Origin: Zygnema cylindricum | Taxonomy: Eukaryota > Streptophyta > Zygnematophyceae > Zygnematales > Zygnemataceae | Direction of reading: 5' to 3' | Assembly: GCA_037447655.1 (NCBI GenBank) | Contig: JBBHKE010000771.1 | Location: 98,067 to 162,066 of the forward strand | Length of the DNA stretch: 64,000 nt | Shown here: positions 56,845-64,000 of the stretch, one piece after another | How the letters are laid out: each line of letters begins with the position of its first letter | How positions within the stretch are numbered: the first letter of the stretch is position 1 | The notes under the pieces: generated by a model | Databases searched by the model: none | What the model was told of the DNA's origin: nothing | The model's input: only the letters and a program-made list of their open reading frames with translations | Translations under genes and position numbers: made by a program

Positions 56845-59800
56845 TATATATATAGAGTATTTAAATGAGTATACACATATACATTACACATGTACATATG
56901 TACTTATACATACATATGCATTTAATTGTTTATGTAGTTCATGTATATATGTATAATGTTTATAGGTATTTATAGGTATGCATATATATGTTGGGTATGT
57001 ATGTATGCATGTATGTTTATATATCTATGATAAACAGCCGTGGAGTACCTTTGTCTTCAGATTGTCGAAGTATGTCCTGGCAAATAAATAATTGTGGATC
57101 AGTATCAGGAAATAGACTTGGCTTCATGCCTTTCACAGGAAATAGTGTGCATTTCTTTTATGCTGCACATTCCTGAGCTGGCTGAGGAAAATTTAAAAAT
57201 AAATAGCATCAGCAGAATGTACTGATATAAAGATGCATTTCTTTTTCCTCTTATTTTGTTGTTTTTTTGTTTCATTTGTCTTTTTTGTGGGAGGGTAGAC
57301 TGGGGGTTTACTACCTCGGGCAGCCGTGGCGGCTGAGAGTGACATCACAGAGGCAGGAAGCTTTATTCCAGCAGCTCCCATTCTGCTGCCACCTGGACCA
57401 TGGAAAGAGGTCGGTTTTCGATACGTTTCCTTTTATTTCTGGTTTTCAGTTTCCGTTGACAGTTTCCATCTTTCCGTTTGGTGTTGCAGTTTCGGACTCT
57501 TGTTCTGGTTCAGTTTTCGGGGGAAAGGTATTGTCTCAGCTTCAACGAATTAAGGAAAAGTTGGAGGCTAGAAAATAAAATCAGTTTCAGTTTCCACTTT
57601 TAGTTTTTTTTGCTTTTAATTTTGTCTTTTCTTTTTTGTTGAGCACAAATTTATGGTTGGAGAAAGGCAAGTTTTGGAAAGTTTGCAGTTTTTGTCGTTG
57701 GAGCGTGTTTGTGTGAATAATTGTTTTTTCCTAAAGAATAGTGAAGCTCAAATTTTTATCTCTCATTCTCCTTACTCTTTACCTCTTTCCATGTTGTCTC
57801 TCTCTTGACTCTCTTTTAGACCTTTTTTCTCTCTCTCTCTCACACACCAATCTTTTTGCTCTACCTCCTTTCTTATTCCCCTCCTCATTTTTTTTCACCT
57901 TTTTTCTCCTTCTCCTTCTACAACTCAAGCAAAAGCCAAGTCAATTTTTTGCACTTTTTCTTTCCAATTGTCAAGTGATTCCCAATCTTTAGAGCGTTTA
58001 GGAGTTTCTGACATTAATTATTCATTCTCTCACTTTACATTCCAGAAAAAATTATAACATGTTTATTTCCTTAGTGACTACTTTCCCCTCAAGTATGTAA
58101 GGTCTTTTGATTTCTTGTTTTTTTTGTTTCCCCCTCCCTACACCTTTTTGTTTTTTCTGACCAATTTCCATATAACATTTTTATATTCTTGGTGATTTCT
58201 ATCTTCTCAAGAATGTGATGCAATCATTTATTTTTGTTTTTTTCTGGTTTTCTTTTCTGACCAGATTCCAGGTGGCGTCACAGCAGCCAAAGGATTTCGT
58301 GCGTTTGGAATGCATGCTGGACTTCGGGCAGCTGGAAAAAAACCTGATTTGTCTTTAGTGGTTTGTGACACGGACGCACAAGCAGCAGGTGGGTCTTTGC
58401 ATATTTTTGTCTTCATCTGTCGTGCCTTCTCTCCTTGCATTTGGTTGTCATCACCTTTTCCTTTTCTTATTTGTTTTGTCCGTCCTATCTTTTAACTTCC
58501 ATCTCATTTTCACCTGTTTTGTGTTATTGTTTGTTTTTTCCCTTTGTCTTCCTTGTCATGCTAATGTCATTTTGTTTTTTTCCTTCGTCTCTTCTGCTGA
58601 TGTCATGGTGTGCTGACTTCCATCCCAATGCTGACATCATCATGTTTTGTCTCTTGTGGCCATCAGGTGATGTCATCATGTTTTTTTGTTTTGTCTCTTG
58701 CCCTGATGTCATCCTGAGCCGTCTTTTATCCTAATGCTGATGTCATCATCTTTTGTCATTTGTGAGAATCAGGCGCTTTCACACTAAATGTGATGGCAGC
58801 GGCTCCTGTGATCTACTGCAAAAAAGCTCTCGCGGAATCAAAAACGGTACGCCACAAAACTAAAACGAAAGGAGAAAATGTATTGAATTGTTCTTTCTCC
58901 TTTTCTTCTTTTTCCGCCGATTATGACTTTTCGTCGCGTCCTTTGCGGACAAGGCATGCAACCAAGGGGAGAGAAGGAGAGAGGGGGGAAGGGAGAGGGA
59001 GAGGGAGAAAGTTAAAGTTATTCTCATTTTATGATATATTTATTTATTTATTGTTCTTTGTTGGGGCGAAAAGGAAAGGCTCGAGCGGTGCTGATCAATG
59101 CGGGCCAGGCAAATGCTGCCACGGTAAGAGGGGGAAGGGGAGAGAACATAAGGGAGGGGTGAGGATAAGCAAATGGGAGGAGACACAGGGGCAGAGAGAG
59201 GGGAGAGGAGAGGAGAGGGGAGCAGGGAGAGGGAAGGATGAAGGTGGAAGGAAAGGGAGGGTAGATGTGGAAAGGGAGAGGGACAAGGGAAGGGGAAAGG
59301 GGGAAGGAGAAGGATGGGGAGTAAAGGGGCAGAAGGATGTATCCAATGCTTGACATTCAAAGAAGACTTGGCTTAGGATGAAAATTGTGATGACAGCTCC
59401 AACTAATAAATGTAAAGAATCAATACATTGTCCTATCTTAAGGAAGATTCATGCAATTTAATTCATGATCTGAGACATTTTGTCATTCAAATCCATAGAA
59501 AGTTGATTTTATGTTTCATGTGAAAAAAACATTCACTCAGTTCAACTTAGAATCGAACCATTTCAACATTCAAATTTGAAGAACTTGAATTCCATTTTTG
59601 AAACTAAGGAACTTTCAATGTAAAGAACTTGAATTCCATTTTTTAGCTGAGTAATCTTCAAGGTAATGTCTAATAGGAGATTGTTAATGCCGGAAACTTA
59701 ATCAAATGTTATTGTTAAGAGAGTTGTCGAGGAAATCAAGAAATACTATTAAAAGAAGTTCCAATTTTATGCAAATTTCTGTTTTATTTGGTGAATCTCA

Positions 59801-62800
59801 TCAATCTCTTGAGTTTCTGTTGTACTTCGGGTGGATTTCAACAACATTATTGAAGTTTCTGTTTATATTTCTGGTGGATATCAACAATATTATTGACATT
59901 TCTGTTTTATTTTTGGGTGGGATATCTACAGGGAGACGCTGGATATGCGGACACTGTTGAATGTGCTGAGGAATCTAGCAAAGGTGACTTTTTTTGGTTT
60001 TTTTTATTATTTATTTTGTTCACATTATGATCACAATGATAGTCACCAGAGTAAAAGAAATCAAGTGGCATCATTGATCGTAAAATTGTGAAATTTTTTG
60101 AGCGGATTAAGAACAGTGACATATGAGAAAATTGGCTCTTTGTTGATGTCTTTCGATCATAAAACTCAAAACAGTAGGGTGATAAAGTTATTTGATAGTA
60201 ACTTTGATCAGATTGGCGGCCTTTGTTATAACCTTTTATGATCGCCTTCGTGTTAGCGATGGGCGGTTTTCTGGAAAGAGTCGCTTTGGAGTAACAGGAA
60301 TTGGTGTTGATTCTGGTTTTAAGGATGGTTCAAATGATGGTTGGAAGAAAGATTTTGAACTTACAGACAGATGATAGAATTGGAGGACAAATTAAATTTG
60401 ACTAAATTGTGTAAGTTGATGTTGATATGTATTCTGTTCATTTTATAGAGAACTTTTGTAGAGAATATAGCTCAAATGATCGTGGAATTTGAATTTGTAC
60501 ACAAGAGGACGAACCCAAGAGGAATTCATAGAGAACTCGCACAACAGGAATTATTTGGTAAATTACTAATTGAGTAATTGACGATGTTGGTACAGATATT
60601 GGAGGTCCCCTCATCATCAGTACTCATTCAATCTACAGGTGTCATTGGCCAGCCTATTAAGAAGGTATTTGTAACATTTCTCTTTTTGATTGTACGTTTC
60701 TTTTTCTTTTTAGATTGTACGAAGCTTTATATTTATTTCTTGACACGAAATGTGATTTTTTCCTGTCTTCTCTGAATTTATCTGTCTAAGAGTTTAGTGG
60801 GGCAAAATCCACAGTAATAACTGTGTGAACTGTATTTTTGTTTTGTAAAACAAATCAAAGAACCTCATTAGCAATGTTTCTGGTTTCTGTGTTTGAAACC
60901 GGAATTTTAATTCCAAAAGCCGCAGTCATTTTTTTATGTACACATTTTATAATTTGTGTCGATGTTTCAGGCTCCCCTATTGGCTGCCCTTCCTGAAATG
61001 GTGGAATCTCTGGCCGGGAGTCCCGCAGGGTAGGCCAATAAACGCCAGCCACCTGGCACCTTTTTCTGGTCCCAAAAGCTTCTCATTGGCTACTTTTGCT
61101 AGTTGTGTTTGTTTTTTTCTGTAACTTTTTCTACTTTGTGCACTGTTTTGCACTTTTATTTTATCCTGCCATTGTTTGGTCTTACAATTTACTGGTTACA
61201 TAGTGTATTTCTGGGATTTTTTGCTAGTATTTGTTAGTTTCTGCTTTTTTCTGCTTGTTCTTCTGCTAATTTTTGCTAGTTTTTTGTTACAATTCAACTC
61301 GATAGCTTTTCTTTTCAGCTTTTGGTTAGTTTCTAGAGTTTTCTGGTAATTTCTGCTGGTTCTTTTGCATTTTTCTGTTCGTTTCTGCTGTTTTGCTAGT
61401 TTCTGCTAGTATCTGCTATTTTTTTTGCTGATTTTGACATTTTTTGCTAGTTATCCTGCTGTTTTGTAATTTCTCCTAGGCTTTTTTTTGATTTGGCTAG
61501 TTTCTGCCACTTTTCTGTGTTTTTTTGCCAGTTTCTTCTAGGTTTTGTTATTTTCTTTGCTAGTTTCTGCTATTTTTCTGCTAGTTTTGGTATTTTTTTT
61601 GTTGGTTTCTTGGTATTGAATCAAAACTGGGGCCTGACAGAGGACTGGCTGCAGCAGTGGCCATCACTACCACCGACCTCGTCAGCAAGAGTGTGGCCGT
61701 AGAAACAGAGGTAGGTCGAAATAACAATCGGCCTTATCTTCTAAATTTCAAAACCTTAAATCTCTCGAAACAGCTGAAGCCCTGAATCCTAGAATCTAGC
61801 CTTGGATTCTCGATCATGAATCCTAAATCCTTAACTTTCCAGTCTTTGTGAATCATTAGTAGATTATTCCTTCGGTCTGAGCTTGAACACGGAATGTTGG
61901 ATGTTGGGAAATTATATATTGTGTCGAATGTTCTCTTTTTTGGTCTATTCTTTTGAAAGTATTCCTCTTTTAAGAATGATTTTTCCTGGAATGTTCAGAT
62001 TGGGGGTCACACTGTCCGAATTGGAGGAATGGCGAAAGGTTCTGGAATGATTCACCCAAATATGGCCACTATGTTGGGGGTACTTTCTCTACACTTTTCT
62101 CCTTTTTTTTATCTTTTAAAGCGTGTTCTTGATTTCTTCCAGGTCTAATTTACAAGAAAACGTTTCACTTCTCTTTTTTGAATTATATGGTGCACATAAC
62201 ATTTTTTGAAAGCCAGCCCTCTTTGAAAGGGTGTCGTTTTGCTATGAAAAGCAATTTATACCTTTTTCTCAGAATTGGATTAAGAAAACCATATGTGAGG
62301 TATTATAAAAATGTGAGTGTAGTTTAGAAAGGATTCACTTTTTTTATTTGCCCCGGGCTTTTTTTTTACGATGTTTGAAGTTTCGTACCTTTGGAGTAGC
62401 CAAATTGGTCATTCTACCTAGCAGCAGAAACTGATTTTTTTGAGAGCTTGTGGGATCAAAATCTTTTCTAAATATCTGATTATTAACCATGCATCCGATG
62501 TATTATCAAATCTTCTTAAACTCTTAACTTGGCTCAACTTTGCGTAACTCTGCTTAAGTTTGTTTGCTCATCTTAATTTGTGTAAAGTTTGATAGCCTTG
62601 ACCAACCGGACTTCAAATCAACTCCAACGTTCCTTAAGCTGACTTGAATCAACCTGACTTTGATGTGACTTATCTTCGCTACTTTGCAATTTCACTTTTA
62701 ACTCCTCTAAGTGAAGTTAACTTTCCTCAACTCGAGTCAACTCAGCCAACTCAAACTTATCTGAACAGAACGGAGCAGAATGGAACTGAATTGAGGTTCC

Positions 62801-64000
62801 ATGGGAGCTCTGCAGGTTGTGACATGTGACGCGGCTGTCACATCAGAAGTTTGGAGGCCTATGGCATCAACTGCAGTAAAAAGAAGCTTTAATCAAATCA
62901 CTGTAAGTTTTTTTTTCCTTTTTTTTGTTGTGGTGTGTGTGTTTTGTCTTTTGTTTGGGCTCTAAAAACTTTGCCCTTTCAATGTCATGCATTGTAACCC
63001 ATTTTTAATACCAATACTTTCTTCTTTCAAGAAACACATCAAATTCTCATACTGCTCGTAAATATTCATAATGTTTGTTTCTGCGGTCCAATAGTGTTTC
63101 TTTGCGATTTAGTACCGTTTGTTTCTGGGATCCAATATGTATTTTTGGTATGTTCTGGCGATTCAATAATTTTTGTTTCTGCGATATAATCCTGATTCTG
63201 TGCTTTACTACTGTTTTGTTTGCGTTTTATAGTTTGTTCGTGTTTCAATATTGAATTTTGACAAGTGGGTGGCACAGGTGGATGCGATTTAATACTGCAT
63301 GTTTGGGATTTAACGCTGTTTGTGAGTTAACATCGTTGGTTTCTTTGATTCAGTGCTGTTTGTTTGTGCGATTCTATTCTTTTTGCTTGTGCGATTTTAT
63401 ACTGGTCATTTTTGCAACTTTATTCCATTTCTCTGTGCTATTCTATACTGTTCGCCTGTGCGATTCAAAACTGTTTGTTTTTTTGATTAAATACTGTTTG
63501 TTTGTGTGATTTTATACTGTTTATCTCTATGATTCAATCCTGTTTGGTTTGGCAGGTGGACGGCGACACAAGCACCAACGACACGGTGGTGACTCTCGCC
63601 AGTGGGGCGGCAGGAGGACCTCTCATCGATGATCCTAATAGTCTGGAGGCAAAGCAACTGCAGGCGGCACTCGATGCGGTCGGTTCGATTCTTTTATTCT
63701 TTTCTTCTTTTCTCTTTTTCTTCTCTCTTTTACCTTGTATTTTTTGTTTGCCGTTGGTTTTTTTTTTTTTCTCTTTTCTCTTTTTCCACTTACCGTTCGC
63801 ATTTTTTTTTTTTTGGATGATTGGATTGAAATTCCTACATTTCAGAACGTGTTTGCTTCTTTTCCATTTCTATTTTTTGTGATGATGATGATATGGGCAG
63901 ATAAGACAAAAAAAGTTACTTGCCGGGATTTATCAGACACCGTACAGAAGAATCAAACAGTTTTTTTTTTTGAAAGTGCGATGAGGAAAGCAGGAAATAT
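56416..64000 (+). CDS. ARGJ: Glutamate N-acetyltransferase (ArgJ), 3' end missing
   Basis: Exons recognised: 57299-57409, 58265-58388, 58773-58846, 59079-59123, 59932-59983, 60596-60664, 60971-61029, 61641-61710, 61999-62079, 62816-62902, 63556-63678. A proposed first exon is 56416-56469 (18 codons, weak). ArgJ moves the acetyl group from N-acetylornithine to glutamate in arginine synthesis, in plastids of plants. Motifs in order: [86 protein letters not shown] (self-cleavage before the nucleophile Thr of ATML), [10 protein letters not shown]. The C-terminal exons lie beyond the window. The N-terminus is short and not a clear transit peptide, so the true first exon may differ. The exon 59932-59983 ends in phase 1 while the next exon needs phase 0, a conflict of one base. 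Confidence 0.85.
56741..56841 (+). repeat. CA and TA microsatellites in ArgJ intron 1
   Basis: A (CA)n run with interruptions at 56744-56787 is followed by a (TA)n run at 56794-56840. Both lie in the first proposed ArgJ intron and are likely polymorphic. Confidence 0.9.
58970..59335 (+). repeat. Polypurine tracts flanking an ArgJ exon
   Basis: G/A-rich blocks lie on each side of the 45-bp exon 59079-59123 (58970-59015 and 59124-59335). The 3' splice site of that exon is itself purine-rich (AAAAGGAAAG). Confidence 0.75.

Overview
This 64 kb window is nuclear DNA of a plant (a streptophyte, almost certainly a land plant). The evidence is a broken Ty1/copia retrotransposon, spliceosomal GT-AG introns, a cyclophilin with a bipartite chloroplast/thylakoid-lumen leader, a glutamate N-acetyltransferase (ArgJ) gene, and a CDC5 protein very close to plant CDC5. 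The genus cannot be fixed from the sequence. The DNA is AT-rich, spaced by short inverted-repeat transposons, and genes are separated by about 1-4 kb.

Layout from left to right. 1-804: unidentified DNA, with a possible C-terminal coding tail on the minus strand. 805-7131: a decayed Ty1/copia LTR element on the minus strand. 7132-9537: intergenic DNA with two abutting hAT-like MITEs. 9538-16503 (+): a 13-exon zinc finger/UBA/PUB protein, with a MITE in intron 9. 18071-23375 (-): a 6-exon PX plus Rubicon-homology protein. 24700-33725 (+): condensin subunit CAP-G, 14 exons, with two apparent GC-AG introns. 34896-36534 (-): a thylakoid-lumen cyclophilin-like protein whose promoter carries G-boxes. 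36535-39085: intergenic DNA with a hAT-like MITE. 39086-45384 and 46367-52724: a tandem direct duplication of about 6.3 kb, each unit holding a complete CDC5 gene (886 codons) with its promoter. 52725-56415: repeat-rich DNA. About 56416 to beyond 63678 (+): ArgJ, cut by the right window edge.

The genes are mostly housekeeping: ubiquitin/CDC48 adaptor, endosome/autophagy regulator, chromosome condensation, splicing/immune regulator, lumen protein and arginine biosynthesis. They do not form an operon-like unit. PX and CAP-G are divergent; CAP-G and the cyclophilin are convergent.

The most notable features are the recent CDC5 tandem duplication (both copies open, first 755 bp identical, MITE end fused just after both stop codons, related repeats in inverted orientation near the second copy), the paired MITEs sharing an 8-bp target site, the in-frame cassette candidate in CAP-G, and a reading-phase conflict at one ArgJ intron. 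I found no defence system, CRISPR or other clearly new machinery. All exon coordinates are hand-derived from splice motifs and reading frames.
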